From NCBI GenBank assembly GCA_018648945.1, contig JABGQJ010000024.1, forward strand, positions 1 to 23,858: a stretch of DNA of 23,858 nt, written 5' to 3'. The notes under the pieces were generated by a model. It was not told the origin of the DNA, searched no databases, and saw nothing but the letters and a program-made list of their open reading frames with translations. A program made the translations under genes and the position numbers. The stretch is from Victivallales bacterium. Lineage in GTDB: Bacteria > Verrucomicrobiota > Lentisphaeria > Oligosphaerales > Lenti-02. Below are positions 7,679 to 17,123 of this stretch, one piece after another; the stretch's first letter is position 1, and the number at the start of each line of letters is the position of its first letter.

Positions 7679-8863
7679 CTAGTACCCGTAGCCAGCGGCG
7701 GCTTCCGCACCGAGTTGATCGACGACGAGGGAACCCACACTGACTGCCGTGCCCTGGGTGACGCCCTCGGCGATCGGGGTGCCGAGCTCCAGGCTCTGTT
7801 CGGCGGCTTCGAGGACGGCACTGGTATAGAACCCAAGGGCGGTAGGCGTCATCATGTCGGCGCGCACTTCGTCAGCCAGGGCGCCGTTGCGGCTGGCCAG
7901 GAACTTCTGGTAGAGGCGACCAGGGCTGGAGATGCCATAGCCCGTAACGGTCCCGTCCTTCTCGAAGTTCTTGAACAGGGGGTTGACCTGGAAGAGGCCT
8001 TCTTCATGAATCTCGTAATAGCCGGGAGTATCGAGCCCGAGGTCGAACAGCCCCTCGCTGCAGATCATGCGGCTGGACTGGACCGTGGTCGCATGGGCGG
8101 TGTTGGGCAGATGCCAACCAGTGATGATGTGGGCGGCGGCACCATTCTGGAACGTGATCTCGGTATCGCAGAGGTCGTAGCCCGGGACGGCGATGGGGGA
8201 AAGGTTGGGGAGCGTGTGGCCGTAGCCGGTGGCCCGGACGCTGACCGGGACAAGATCGACAATCTTGATGAGTGCGTCGCACATATGCACGGTGAGGAAG
8301 GAGATCGGGGTGTTCTTGGCGGCGAAGTCGGGGGTGGCAAAGAACATGGGATCGTGGTTGGGGTCGGCGACCATGAGCTTGTCCAGCATGTACCAGGTAC
8401 CGACCTGGAACTGGCCATAGCGACCCGACTGGTAACGGGTTTCCGCTTCCTTCATGCGGGGGTCTTCGCGCTTGTGGAAGTCGATGCCCATCAACTGCCC
8501 GGTGCGCTGGGCAGTCTCGATCATGCGATGGGTATCCTTGACGGTGGCCGCAGTGGGCTTCGGAACAAGGACATCAAGGCCAGCTTCGAGGGAGTCGATG
8601 CTGGGACCGGCATGAATGTGGTCAGGCGTATTGACCTGAGTGACATCCAGTTCGACCTTGGCGAGCATCTCGCGGTGGTCGGCAAAGCGGCGGTCCTCGG
8701 GGATGTTGAACGTGTCGCAGAACCAGGTGCGGTACTCGTCGTTGGGATCGGCGACGGCCGCGATATCGAGAATGGGAGTGAAGTCACTGCGGAAGTAGAG
8801 GTACTGGTAGATCTCACGAACGACCGAGCCAACACCAATCACGCCGACGCGAAGCTTATCCAT
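7679..8863 (-). CDS. Gfo/Idh/MocA-family oxidoreductase
   Basis: This 394-residue NAD(P)-dependent sugar or polyol dehydrogenase-like protein has an N-terminal Rossmann fold with VGVIGVGSVVRE (6-17) and AAVADPN (35-41), followed by the C-terminal alpha/beta domain of the family. The usual Glu-Lys-Pro after the Rossmann fold is here Pro-Lys-Pro (VLVPKPTA, Lys102 kept). The active-site H-x2-D is present as HMCD (His193, Asp196). No signal peptide or twin-arginine motif is seen, so it is cytoplasmic. The ATG at 8863 is chosen over a TTG at 8878 because GGAG (8873-8876) sits 9 bases before it. It lies between the sugar kinase-nucleotidyltransferase and the CHAD operon with about 100-base gaps, so it may be its own unit. 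The substrate cannot be told from sequence. Confidence 0.9.
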   Translation of the reverse strand: MDKLRVGVIGVGSVVREIYQYLYFRSDFTPILDIAAVADPNDEYRTWFCDTFNIPEDRRFADHREMLAKVELDVTQVNTPDHIHAGPSIDSLEAGLDVLVPKPTAATVKDTHRMIETAQRTGQLMGIDFHKREDPRMKEAETRYQSGRYGQFQVGTWYMLDKLMVADPNHDPMFFATPDFAAKNTPISFLTVHMCDALIKIVDLVPVSVRATGYGHTLPNLSPIAVPGYDLCDTEITFQNGAAAHIITGWHLPNTAHATTVQSSRMICSEGLFDLGLDTPGYYEIHEEGLFQVNPLFKNFEKDGTVTGYGISSPGRLYQKFLASRNGALADEVRADMMTPTALGFYTSAVLEAAEQSLELGTPIAEGVTQGTAVSVGSLVVDQLGAEAAAGYGY

Positions 8864-8967
8864 CTTGATGATCTCCAAATCTATGTTCTTGGAACGAAAC
8901 GCCCGCTAGCTTAGCACGGAGGGCGAGCGGCGCAAGGCCAGCCCGGCAAGTCCCGCCATTCCAGTCA

Positions 8968-11415
8968 CTATTCCGGCAGGGAGATTAGCCCGGCCCCGGC
9001 CACTGGCAGGCACACGTGCATGTCCGGCTCCCGGCCGAGCTTCGCGTAGTACTCCTGCCGGAACCGCTCCTCAAGCGCCTGCACGGCTTCGGCCCGGACC
9101 AGGGTCATCATGCAGCCCCCAAGCCCGGCCCCGGCCAACTGGGCCCCGACCACGCCGTCAACGCCGTTGGCGATATCCACCAGACGGTCAATGTTTGCCG
9201 TGCTGCATGCATAGGCGCCCGGTTGCAGATCCAGCGGCGCGTTCTGCTCGGCGAGAGCGACCAGCGCGGCATCGTCCGTGGGTACCGTGAAGGGCTCGTC
9301 GCCATGGAAGCGGCGGTCGCCATCATGACTGGCTCGCATCAACTCGCCAATCCCGTCCAGATCTCCGGCTTGCAGCAATGCCCCGAACCGCCGGGACCGC
9401 TGGCACTCGGCCACGCCGAACAGGGCCACGCCTCGCAGGTTGTACGGTCCCACGTCCACGTGGGTCCCAAAGAAGCGCTGTACCTTGTCCTGGTCTTCGC
9501 CGACCAGAAGCTGCGCCAACTCTTCACGGGATGGGTTCTCGGGCAAGAGCTCGAGGGCGCGGTAGAGGTCGCGCGGTTCGACGCCGAGCAGCTCCGGCAC
9601 CAGATCCCGGATGTGCTCGGCCCCGGCCGCTGCGGGCCAGTGCCGTTTGAGCAACATCAGGGCGAATTCATAGCAGGCCACGCGTTGGTTGAAGACATCG
9701 CGGGCATTGGCGCTCTTCACGGCTCGGTCGCCGCTGTTCGCGATCATCAGACGCAGGTCGGCGGGCATCGCCGTGCTCTCGCCCACCTCGAAGGGAAAGA
9801 AACCGATGCGCGTCACATGCCCAAGGCGGCCGGTGCGGATCGCCGCATGGTCGGCAGCACCACCGCGGGAGCCCACGAACCACTCCCCTTCCCCGCAGAG
9901 ATCGATGAAGTCACTCATCTCCAGACCGAAGCCGTTCAGCGCCACGGCCGCTTCGGCAAAGCCCACCACCAGCGCCGAGCTGGAGGAAAGCCCCGCCGCC
10001 ATCGGGATATTTCCAGAGAGCATGCAGTCCATGCCCTTGAGCCGGCGGTCGCGATTGGCGTACTGCAGACGCAGGAGCGGGGCGCGCACATAGTGGCTCC
10101 AGTCGCCCGGCGCAGCCTCCAGCACCTGGGTTACGGTGCTCGAGTCCAGGAAGTCCATCCAGTTGGACCAGCTCTCCTCGCCCAACAGGTCGTAGATGCG
10201 GAACTCGCGGTTCGGGAAGTGGTTCACCCGGATGTCGCGCAAGCGCACCACATCGTCGTCGCGGGGCGAAGCGGCCAGCAGCGTCTCGCGATTGATCGCC
10301 ATGACGTTGACGTTTCCCCCGCGATGGTCCACGTGCCGCCCCATCAGGTTGATCCGTCCCGGAGCACGGCAGAGCACCATGCAACGATCTGGACCGAACT
10401 GGCCCATGAAAGCCTGGACGGCCTGGATCATCGCCTGGCGTCGCCCGCCCACCACGGCCTCGTCGTCGCCATAGATGCGGACCAACGTCTCCCGCACCGA
10501 CGGCGCAAAGTTGTTCAGCTGGGCCAGCCAACGCTTGGCTGGCTTGTACACGCTCGGTGGCAACTCGTTCTCAGGCTGGAAGGTAATCAGCGGTCGTCCT
10601 TCGCGTTCGCTGACCACCTTCTCGATCGCCAGCAACTCCGCCGGCGTGTTGAACGCCATCAGATCGGTTGGGTCGGGGATCAGCAGGCGCTGCACGCGAC
10701 CGTCCCGGGCGATGCTCTCCACCGTGTCGGTCAGGTACAGCTCGCCCTGCGCGTTGGCGGGCGAGAGCAAGCGCAACGCCCGGTGCAGCGGCTTCAGGCG
10801 GAACATGTACATGGAGGCGTTGACAGTCAGCCCCTTCTGCTCTACCTCGGCCGCAGTGAAGTCGTGGCCACCGACGCAGATGGGGGTATCCTGTTCGGCA
10901 GCTCGGCGAATATCCGCACACTCCACGATGCCCAGGATGTTGTCGTCCTCATCCTCCAGGACGCGACCCGCCGTGGTCTCCTGGAGCTTCGGCAACACCG
11001 AGAGGAGCACATCCGGCTTGTCCGTTCGATAGGTCCGCAGAAGCTGCCGGACGGCATCGGCATGCGTGACCTTGTCCCCCATCACGACCATCACCGAACC
11101 CTCGTGTCCCTGCGCGGCCAAAGCGTCCACCGCAACCATCGCTGCGTGCCCCGTGCCACGGGGATTGGCCTGACGCACAAAGAGCGTCTCCGGATGCGCC
11201 TCGGCCACCGTCTCGAGAACCTGGTCGGCCATCTGCCCAACCACGACCAGGAAGCGCCTGACACCAGCTTCCTTGTAGGTGTCGATGGCGCGGACAATAG
11301 CTGGCCGCCCGCCCACGGGAAAGCAGACCTTGTGGCACGTCTCGGACCCCATCCGCTTGCCGCGCCCGCCTGCCAAGATGATACAGACCACATTGCCTAC
11401 TTCGAAATCAGTCAA
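8968..11415 (-). CDS. Nucleotidyltransferase-galactokinase-like (GHMP) fusion enzyme
   Basis: This 815-residue fusion has two enzyme domains. Residues 8-275 are a sugar-1-phosphate nucleotidyltransferase with IILAGGRGKRMG (12-23), then TCHKVCFPVGGRPAI, where His-Lys replaces the usual Pro-Lys, and VMVVMGD (108-114). Residues 345-815 are a GHMP sugar kinase of galactokinase type: RAPGRINLMGRHVDHRGG (350-367), IPMAAGLSSSSA (470-481, ATP loop), GGAADH with Asp522 at the position of the catalytic Asp, and GAGLGG (762-767). The expected chemistry is a sugar plus ATP giving a sugar-1-phosphate, then plus NTP giving an NDP-sugar. The canonical galactokinase G-E-H-T-D is G-R-H-V-D here, so the substrate may not be galactose. 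The TTG at 11415 is chosen because GGAGGT lies 5 bases upstream; an earlier start would overlap the promoter and the upstream gene. Domain order matches the bifunctional fucokinase FKP, though the families differ. Confidence 0.88.
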   Translation of the reverse strand: MTDFEVGNVVCIILAGGRGKRMGSETCHKVCFPVGGRPAIVRAIDTYKEAGVRRFLVVVGQMADQVLETVAEAHPETLFVRQANPRGTGHAAMVAVDALAAQGHEGSVMVVMGDKVTHADAVRQLLRTYRTDKPDVLLSVLPKLQETTAGRVLEDEDDNILGIVECADIRRAAEQDTPICVGGHDFTAAEVEQKGLTVNASMYMFRLKPLHRALRLLSPANAQGELYLTDTVESIARDGRVQRLLIPDPTDLMAFNTPAELLAIEKVVSEREGRPLITFQPENELPPSVYKPAKRWLAQLNNFAPSVRETLVRIYGDDEAVVGGRRQAMIQAVQAFMGQFGPDRCMVLCRAPGRINLMGRHVDHRGGNVNVMAINRETLLAASPRDDDVVRLRDIRVNHFPNREFRIYDLLGEESWSNWMDFLDSSTVTQVLEAAPGDWSHYVRAPLLRLQYANRDRRLKGMDCMLSGNIPMAAGLSSSSALVVGFAEAAVALNGFGLEMSDFIDLCGEGEWFVGSRGGAADHAAIRTGRLGHVTRIGFFPFEVGESTAMPADLRLMIANSGDRAVKSANARDVFNQRVACYEFALMLLKRHWPAAAGAEHIRDLVPELLGVEPRDLYRALELLPENPSREELAQLLVGEDQDKVQRFFGTHVDVGPYNLRGVALFGVAECQRSRRFGALLQAGDLDGIGELMRASHDGDRRFHGDEPFTVPTDDAALVALAEQNAPLDLQPGAYACSTANIDRLVDIANGVDGVVGAQLAGAGLGGCMMTLVRAEAVQALEERFRQEYYAKLGREPDMHVCLPVAGAGLISLPE

Positions 11416-11420
11416 GGGGG

Positions 11421-11426
11421 ACCTCC
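11421..11426 (-). promoter_or_regulatory. Ribosome-binding site that sets a TTG start
   Basis: GGAGGT on the minus strand lies 5 bases upstream of the TTG at 11415. No ATG or GTG is suitably placed before the conserved IILAGG loop, so this site decides the start of the fusion enzyme. Confidence 0.7.
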
Positions 11427-11472
11427 GTGGGACTTGCGCGACGGCCGGGCGCCGACATGGGGAAGAACTGTG

Positions 11473-11501
11473 ATTATAGGCCGTCCTCGCCAACCTGCAA
11501 A
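11473..11501 (-). promoter_or_regulatory. Candidate sigma70-type promoter for the nucleotidyltransferase-kinase gene
   Basis: On the minus strand, a perfect TATAAT (11473-11478) is preceded at 17 bases by TTTGCA (11496-11501, 4 of 6 to TTGACA). The -10 box overlaps the TAA stop of the upstream ATP-grasp gene, and the -35 lies inside that gene's last codons. The predicted leader is about 50 bases. Confidence 0.5.
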
Positions 11502-14125
11502 CCCGTCTCGGGCGCGCGCCAGCAGACAACATGCTGGTCGAGAACATTGGCCGACAGCAGAGGCGCACCGTCAGTCAGGTCCCTGGCATCGAGAACCCGG
11601 ATGGCGTGGGACCACTCGGCCGCGGCCGGCAGCACATCGCCGAGCCGATTCGGCCAGACCTCCTCCAGGAACTGGCGGTTCAGCACGCTGCCATCGCGTT
11701 GGGGGAAGAGCGCCAGGTACAGCATGTCGTTCTCCACCATCTCGTTGAAGAAGTGCGTGCCAAGGGAGACATCGGGGATCAGGTTCTCCCGCATCATCAC
11801 CAGCTCGCAGAGCACGGAGACGGGACGGATCTCGGCGAAGGTGGCGGGGACCCCGAGCGAGGGTGTCGTCGTCCCCCAACGGCCGGGGCCGACCAGCATC
11901 TGGCGTAGGTCGATCAGCTCGGGCAGGTGAATGACCTCGCCGATGATCCGCGCCACTTCATAGCGATCCCCCACGGGAAGCTCGCCATAGACGCCCGGAC
12001 AGACGTAGATCACATAGTCCAAAGAGGTACGCAGCGACTTGCCGATCACCGGTCCCCGGGTCTCGATCAACACGCGTTCGGAAGGAATATCGGCCGGCAT
12101 GACCACCACGTCACCAGATTGCCGGACCTGGAACGGCCGGCACTGGACCACATTGATCTTGTAGGTGGTCTCGTCGAGGGCATTCAGGGTCCACTCCACG
12201 TCGACGGGGTAGTCGTAGGCGGTCTTCAGAATCTCCAGCATCTGGCGCATATCCGCCACAAAGTTGGTCTTGGTGAGCAGATGGTCGAAGGTGAGAACCT
12301 GGGAGAACACGCCATTCTGCGCGAACCGCTCGTGCCGCAGCCGACGCTCCAGCTCCATGTCCCGGGAGGCGAACATCTCCAGCGGAATGCCGGGGCAGCG
12401 CTTCACCACCTCCTCGAAGCTGGTGGGAGTGAGTTGGTTGGCATCCAAGTCGAGCACATCCACTCGGCGTTGCGCGTACTGCCGCACCTCGTCGCGGCTC
12501 GATTCGGGCCGACACAGTGGCGCGTTCAGAGCCACGACCCGCGTGTAGTCGTCGTCGGACCGGTCCACGGCCCGGGTGCCCACGCCGAAGACAATGCGGA
12601 GCATCCCCGCCTCGGGGTCGATGCGCGAGTTCCAGACGTAGGGATTGAAGGAGAAGGCAACCCCGGCGGCCTGCGGGAAGAAGAGGCTGCCATAGGTCGC
12701 GCCAGAGACCCGTTGGATGAGGAGCCCCATCTGCTCGTCGCGACCCAGGAGCCCGCGCTTCGAGCGGTATTCCAGTGCCTCCTCGCACATGGTGCTCGCA
12801 TAGACCACCCGCACGGCGCAGAGGAAATCCTCCAGGCGCTTGTGCTGGCCGCCCTGGTTGGCGCAGAACACACTCTCGTATTTGCCTGCGAAGGCGTTGC
12901 CGAAATTGTCCTCCATCAAACTGCTGGAACGGACGATGATCGGCGACTGGCCGAAGTAGTCGAGCATGTCCGCGAACTGGGTGACGATATACTCGGGAAA
13001 CTCGCCAGCCAGAATCCGTCGGCGCGCGGTCTCGGTCTCGTCCTCGTGCTGCCGGCCGCCCTTGTGCTGTTGCATCATCCACCAGCAGTGGTTCTGCACC
13101 AGGTAGGTATAGAACACATCGGCACCGACGAAGAACGAGTCGTGCTTCTCCAGCAGCGATCCCCACTGGGTGTCGCTCTTGGTCAGAATGGCCCGTGCCA
13201 GCACCATCCCCGCCGCCTTGCCGCCGATCAGGCCCGTGCCGATCATGCGCCGTCGAATGGCCAGAATCTCCGGTAAGTCCAAGTAGCTTTCGGCCAGGGC
13301 AAGCACCCGCTCCTCGCGGGAAATCAGCATGCGCAGCAATCGGCGGAAGCAGCTCCCGGCCTCTTGCCGCCGGTCCACCCCGCGGTCGATGTCTTGCTGC
13401 AGCGTTTCCGCCTCGGCGAACGTGCGGCTCCAATAGCCCAACAGGTAGTTGGCCGGGTCGGAGCGCGACCAAGTGACGTCCGCCAAGGTGTCGGTGATCA
13501 CCGCACTCTGGGTTACCGGCACGAACTCCGAGCCCTGTCGCACGTGCAGCATATACATGCTCGAAGAATGCCGGTATTGGACCTTCTTCGGGTGAATGTA
13601 GACCTGCCCGTTCCGGCGATACGCGTCGACGAGGATCTGGGTCGTGTTGCTGATCGGACGGACAGCGTGGTGGGAATGGTAGTTGCGGAAGATCGCGAAG
13701 TAGGCAATGGCCGCCCGGTCGTAGAGATGGGGGCAGGTGAGCATGAAGAAATTGCCCAGCATCCGGTCGCTGTTCCAATCCGGCGCCAGCGTGGAAAGGC
13801 AGTCGAACACGAAAAGCGTCGCCCGGCCCTCCTCGTTGATCGTCCGGTGGATCTCCATGATGAACGCCTCGAAGCCCTCCTCCGGGTGCAACTCGCAGAT
13901 CTGCGCCCCGCTCGACTCGTCCATCAAGGGCTCGTGGTTGGCGAAGCGGAAATAGACCATCCGCTGTCGGTTCAGCCGGGCGTGTTCCATGTAGGGGGTA
14001 ACGAACTCCTGGTAGTCGGCGATCGAGTCGATCTGCCAGACGATATTGTCTCCAGGCATGATTCCCCGGAACACCCGGTCCAGATCCGGCAGGCCGGTGC
14101 TGAGTCGCATGGAGCGCTTGGGCAT
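11474..14125 (-). CDS. Degenerate KaiC/RecA-like domain fused to PPDK-type ATP-grasp (PEP/pyruvate-binding) domain
   Basis: This protein has 883 residues. The N-terminal 240 residues look like a KaiC/RecA fold: STGLPDLDRVFRGIMPGDNIV matches the usual start, and a Walker B-like LFVFDCLSTL (104-113) remains. The P-loop is missing, with WQIDSIADYQE where G-x4-GKT should be. The rest matches the PPDK/PEP-synthase ATP-grasp domain: LIGGKAAGMVLAR (299-311) and SPIIVRSSSLMEDNFGNAFAG (394-414). No phosphohistidine swivel domain or PEP-binding barrel follows, so a full dikinase reaction is unlikely. Phosphotransfer or glycan/protein phosphorylation are open options. Two ATGs compete: 14134 touches the GAGGA ribosome-binding site (14135-14139), while 14125 is spaced 9 bases from it and is preferred. 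Long upstream extensions would overlap the CPBP gene. It lies 53 bases after that gene, probably in one operon. Confidence 0.83.
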   Translation of the reverse strand: MPKRSMRLSTGLPDLDRVFRGIMPGDNIVWQIDSIADYQEFVTPYMEHARLNRQRMVYFRFANHEPLMDESSGAQICELHPEEGFEAFIMEIHRTINEEGRATLFVFDCLSTLAPDWNSDRMLGNFFMLTCPHLYDRAAIAYFAIFRNYHSHHAVRPISNTTQILVDAYRRNGQVYIHPKKVQYRHSSSMYMLHVRQGSEFVPVTQSAVITDTLADVTWSRSDPANYLLGYWSRTFAEAETLQQDIDRGVDRRQEAGSCFRRLLRMLISREERVLALAESYLDLPEILAIRRRMIGTGLIGGKAAGMVLARAILTKSDTQWGSLLEKHDSFFVGADVFYTYLVQNHCWWMMQQHKGGRQHEDETETARRRILAGEFPEYIVTQFADMLDYFGQSPIIVRSSSLMEDNFGNAFAGKYESVFCANQGGQHKRLEDFLCAVRVVYASTMCEEALEYRSKRGLLGRDEQMGLLIQRVSGATYGSLFFPQAAGVAFSFNPYVWNSRIDPEAGMLRIVFGVGTRAVDRSDDDYTRVVALNAPLCRPESSRDEVRQYAQRRVDVLDLDANQLTPTSFEEVVKRCPGIPLEMFASRDMELERRLRHERFAQNGVFSQVLTFDHLLTKTNFVADMRQMLEILKTAYDYPVDVEWTLNALDETTYKINVVQCRPFQVRQSGDVVVMPADIPSERVLIETRGPVIGKSLRTSLDYVIYVCPGVYGELPVGDRYEVARIIGEVIHLPELIDLRQMLVGPGRWGTTTPSLGVPATFAEIRPVSVLCELVMMRENLIPDVSLGTHFFNEMVENDMLYLALFPQRDGSVLNRQFLEEVWPNRLGDVLPAAAEWSHAIRVLDARDLTDGAPLLSANVLDQHVVCWRAPETGLQVGEDGL

Positions 14126-14178
14126 ACTCGCCATTCCTCGAAGCGGTGGCCATGGCCGCGCCCGGCCGGGTTCCGCCC

Positions 14179-14946
14179 CTATGTCTGTGTCAACTGCCTG
14201 AGCACCCCGGCCAAGGCCAGCACGTTGAACACGGCATGGGCCAGGATCGCAGGGCGCAATGAATCGTACCGCACCCGAAGACGGTACAGCCAGAGCGCCA
14301 GAACGCAAAGCCCCAGGAGCTGGTCCGGACGCCGGTGGATCACCCCGAAAACCAGGGCCGACAGCGCGGCGGCGGCGGGCAACTCCGCCGCCTGGAACGC
14401 CTCCACCAGCACGACGCGGAAGAGAATCTCCTCCGCCACCGGAGCCACGACCAGCACCAGCACGGAGACGGAGATCCACACGTCCAGGCGAGGGTGATCG
14501 CGCAACAGCATGACCAACCAGTTCGGAGGCGGCGGCTTCAGCCCAAACCAACGCAACACCCACACCGACGCCAAGACCAGCGGGAGCGCCACGGAAAACG
14601 CACCCACGCCGCCGTAGATGCCAGCCAGGGTTGCGCGAACGGAGTCGCCTCGGCGGAGCGGGAACCCCAGCCTGACGACCAGTTCCCGCCAACGCCCCCA
14701 ACCAAGCACCAGGAGCGCCGCCCCCGTGCCTCCCACCGGCAGGGCAAGCCCGTTGATCCACAGCCTCCCCAACACCCCAGTCTGTCCGGCAAGCACGCCC
14801 CCTGCCAGAGAAGCAAGGACCACACCAGCCGCCGCGCAGACCGATGCCAACCCCCAGGGGGGAGGCAGGGGGCCCGCGCCTGGGGGCAACGAGGGGGAAT
14901 CGCTGGGGGAGAGTGGGGAGTTCACGGGGGCAATCGTGCTATCCAT
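14179..14946 (-). CDS. CPBP-family intramembrane metalloprotease (CAAX protease-like)
   Basis: This 255-residue multi-spanning membrane protein has a Pro/Ser-rich N-terminal tail (about 1-30) followed by several hydrophobic helices. The three CPBP/Abi motifs are all present: EEILFR (172-177) with the Glu-Glu pair and Arg, FGVIH (200-204), and HAVFN (237-241). In this family these residues bind zinc and activate water, and members cut prenylated proteins, pheromone precursors or other membrane peptides. The substrate here is unknown. The ATG at 14946 has no clear ribosome-binding site and sits close to an AT-rich stretch, so a short or absent leader is possible. The ATP-grasp protein follows after 53 bases, so co-expression is likely. 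No bacteriocin or immunity genes lie nearby to suggest a defence role. Confidence 0.87.
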   Translation of the reverse strand: MDSTIAPVNSPLSPSDSPSLPPGAGPLPPPWGLASVCAAAGVVLASLAGGVLAGQTGVLGRLWINGLALPVGGTGAALLVLGWGRWRELVVRLGFPLRRGDSVRATLAGIYGGVGAFSVALPLVLASVWVLRWFGLKPPPPNWLVMLLRDHPRLDVWISVSVLVLVVAPVAEEILFRVVLVEAFQAAELPAAAALSALVFGVIHRRPDQLLGLCVLALWLYRLRVRYDSLRPAILAHAVFNVLALAGVLRQLTQT

Positions 14947-15046
14947 ATCGATTGGTTACGGTATAGTATACACCCGCAATCCCATTCACTTGGCGGCGCC
15001 CATCGTCGCCTCTTCCCCAAGCCCGGCCACCGGAGGCAGAGCAGAG
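14947..15046. promoter_or_regulatory. Divergent intergenic region between the CPBP gene and pgk
   Basis: This is the only divergent gap in the window and should hold promoters for both strands. Its left part is unusually AT-rich (about 14941-14980), with TATACT on the minus strand (14965-14970) and TATAGT on the plus strand (14962-14967). No matching -35 box is visible at 16-18 bases for either, so exact promoters cannot be assigned. GGAGG (15032-15036) is the pgk ribosome-binding site. Confidence 0.4.
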
Positions 15047-16249
15047 ATGAACAAGAAGACAATCCGTGACGTGGACCTCAAAGGCAAGCGCGTACTCATG
15101 CGAGTGGACTTCAACGTCCCGCTGAACGATGCCCTTGAGATCGCCGACGACACCCGCGTGCAGGCCGCGTTGCCCTCGATCAAGACCATTCTGGACCAAG
15201 GTGCCAGTCTCGTCCTGATGAGCCACCTCGGCCGCCCCAAAGGCAAAGTCGTCGCCGAGATGGGCCTCAAGCCCGTTGCTGACTACCTCAACACGCTGAT
15301 CGACGCCGACGTCAAGATGGCTCCCGCCACCGTCGGCCCCGAAGTCGATGCCATGGTCGCCGCCCTTCAGCCCGGCCAGATCCTGGTCCTGGAGAACACC
15401 CGCTTCCAACACACCGAGGAAGGCAAGAAATGCGAGAAGGACGAGCAGATCACCTTCGCCAAGCAGCTCGCCGCCTATGGTGACGTTTACGTCAACGACG
15501 CCTTCGGCACCGCCCATCGCGCCCACGCCTCCACCGCCGTCGTCTGCGACTACATGGACACCTGCGTCGCTGGCTTGCTGATGGAGAAGGAACTGGAATT
15601 CCTCGTGCAGGCCATCGAGGCCCCCGCCCGTCCCTTCGTCGCCATCGTCGGCGGGGCCAAGGTCTCCGGCAAGCTCGAAGTCCTCCAGAGCCTCATCCAG
15701 AAGGTCGATACCATCCTCATCGGTGGTGGCATGGCCTACACGTTCCTCAAGGCCCAGGGCCACAACGTCGGCGGCTCCCTCTGCGAGGACGAGCTGCTCG
15801 ACACCGCCCGCAAAATCCTGGCCGCCGCCAAGGAAGCCGGCGTCGCCATCTTGCTCCCGGTGGACAACGTGGCCGCTGACGCCTTCAGCAACGACGCCAA
15901 CTTCAAGATCGTCGGCGAGGACATCGACGACGGCTGGATGGCCCTGGACATCGGCCCCGTGGCCACCAAGGCCTATGCCGACGCCATCGCCACCGCCAAG
16001 ACGGTCGTCTGGAACGGCCCCATGGGCTGCTTCGAGATGAGCAACTACGCCGCTGGCACGACCGGAGTCTGCCAGGCCGTGGCCGACGCCGACTGCGTCA
16101 GCATCATCGGCGGCGGCGATTCCGTCAGCGCCGTGAACAAGAGCGGCCTGGCCCCCAAGATGAGTCACATTTCCACCGGCGGCGGTGCCAGCCTCGAGCT
16201 CCTCGAAGGCAAGGCCCTCCCCGGCGTCGTCGCGCTCGACGACAAGTAA
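15047..16249 (+). CDS. pgk: Phosphoglycerate kinase
   Basis: This 400-residue protein has the usual length for bacterial PGK. It interconverts 1,3-bisphosphoglycerate plus ADP with 3-phosphoglycerate plus ATP in the cytoplasm, the first ATP-yielding step of glycolysis. Visible family motifs are [13 protein letters not shown] (15-27), [12 protein letters not shown] (34-45), SHLGRPKG (59-66), [36 protein letters not shown] and the C-terminal GGGDSVSAV nucleotide loop. Start at the ATG with GGAGG 10 bases upstream. tpiA follows after 37 bases with no terminator between them, so the two are probably one transcript. Confidence 0.98.
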   Translation: MNKKTIRDVDLKGKRVLMRVDFNVPLNDALEIADDTRVQAALPSIKTILDQGASLVLMSHLGRPKGKVVAEMGLKPVADYLNTLIDADVKMAPATVGPEVDAMVAALQPGQILVLENTRFQHTEEGKKCEKDEQITFAKQLAAYGDVYVNDAFGTAHRAHASTAVVCDYMDTCVAGLLMEKELEFLVQAIEAPARPFVAIVGGAKVSGKLEVLQSLIQKVDTILIGGGMAYTFLKAQGHNVGGSLCEDELLDTARKILAAAKEAGVAILLPVDNVAADAFSNDANFKIVGEDIDDGWMALDIGPVATKAYADAIATAKTVVWNGPMGCFEMSNYAAGTTGVCQAVADADCVSIIGGGDSVSAVNKSGLAPKMSHISTGGGASLELLEGKALPGVVALDDK

Positions 16250-16286
16250 ACCCCCCACGGAACACCCCCACTCCCAAGGAAACACC

Positions 16287-17042
<756 letters not shown>

Positions 17043-17069
17043 TCGTCGTTTGTGAACCGACCGCCAGCG

Positions 17070-17109
17070 AAGTGCCCCCCCGCCTTTCCGGCCTGGGGGA
17101 GGTGCTTTC
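17070..17109 (+). terminator. GC-rich hairpin after tpiA, possible terminator
   Basis: A C-run followed by GCC pairs with GGCCTGGGGG and then GGTGC around a TTTCC loop, giving a strong stem with small mismatches. Only TTT follows, so termination may be partial and allow read-through into the sigma-factor gene 73 bases on. Confidence 0.45.
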
Positions 17110-17123
17110 CTGTGCGGAAACGG

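Noticed and set aside
9016..11748. Open frame of about 910 codons opposite the nucleotidyltransferase-kinase gene
   Set aside because: It is a shadow of a gene with strong family motifs, and the product is His/Gln/Arg-rich low-complexity sequence.
12111..14153. Open frame of about 680 codons in another minus-strand frame over the ATP-grasp gene
   Set aside because: The Arg/Pro/Gly-rich product has no motifs; the ATP-grasp frame carries VRSS and GGK motifs and a ribosome-binding site.
14126..14761. N-terminal extension of the ATP-grasp protein
   Set aside because: It would overlap the CPBP protease for nearly 600 bases and is Gly/Arg/Pro-rich; GAGGA supports the start at 14125.
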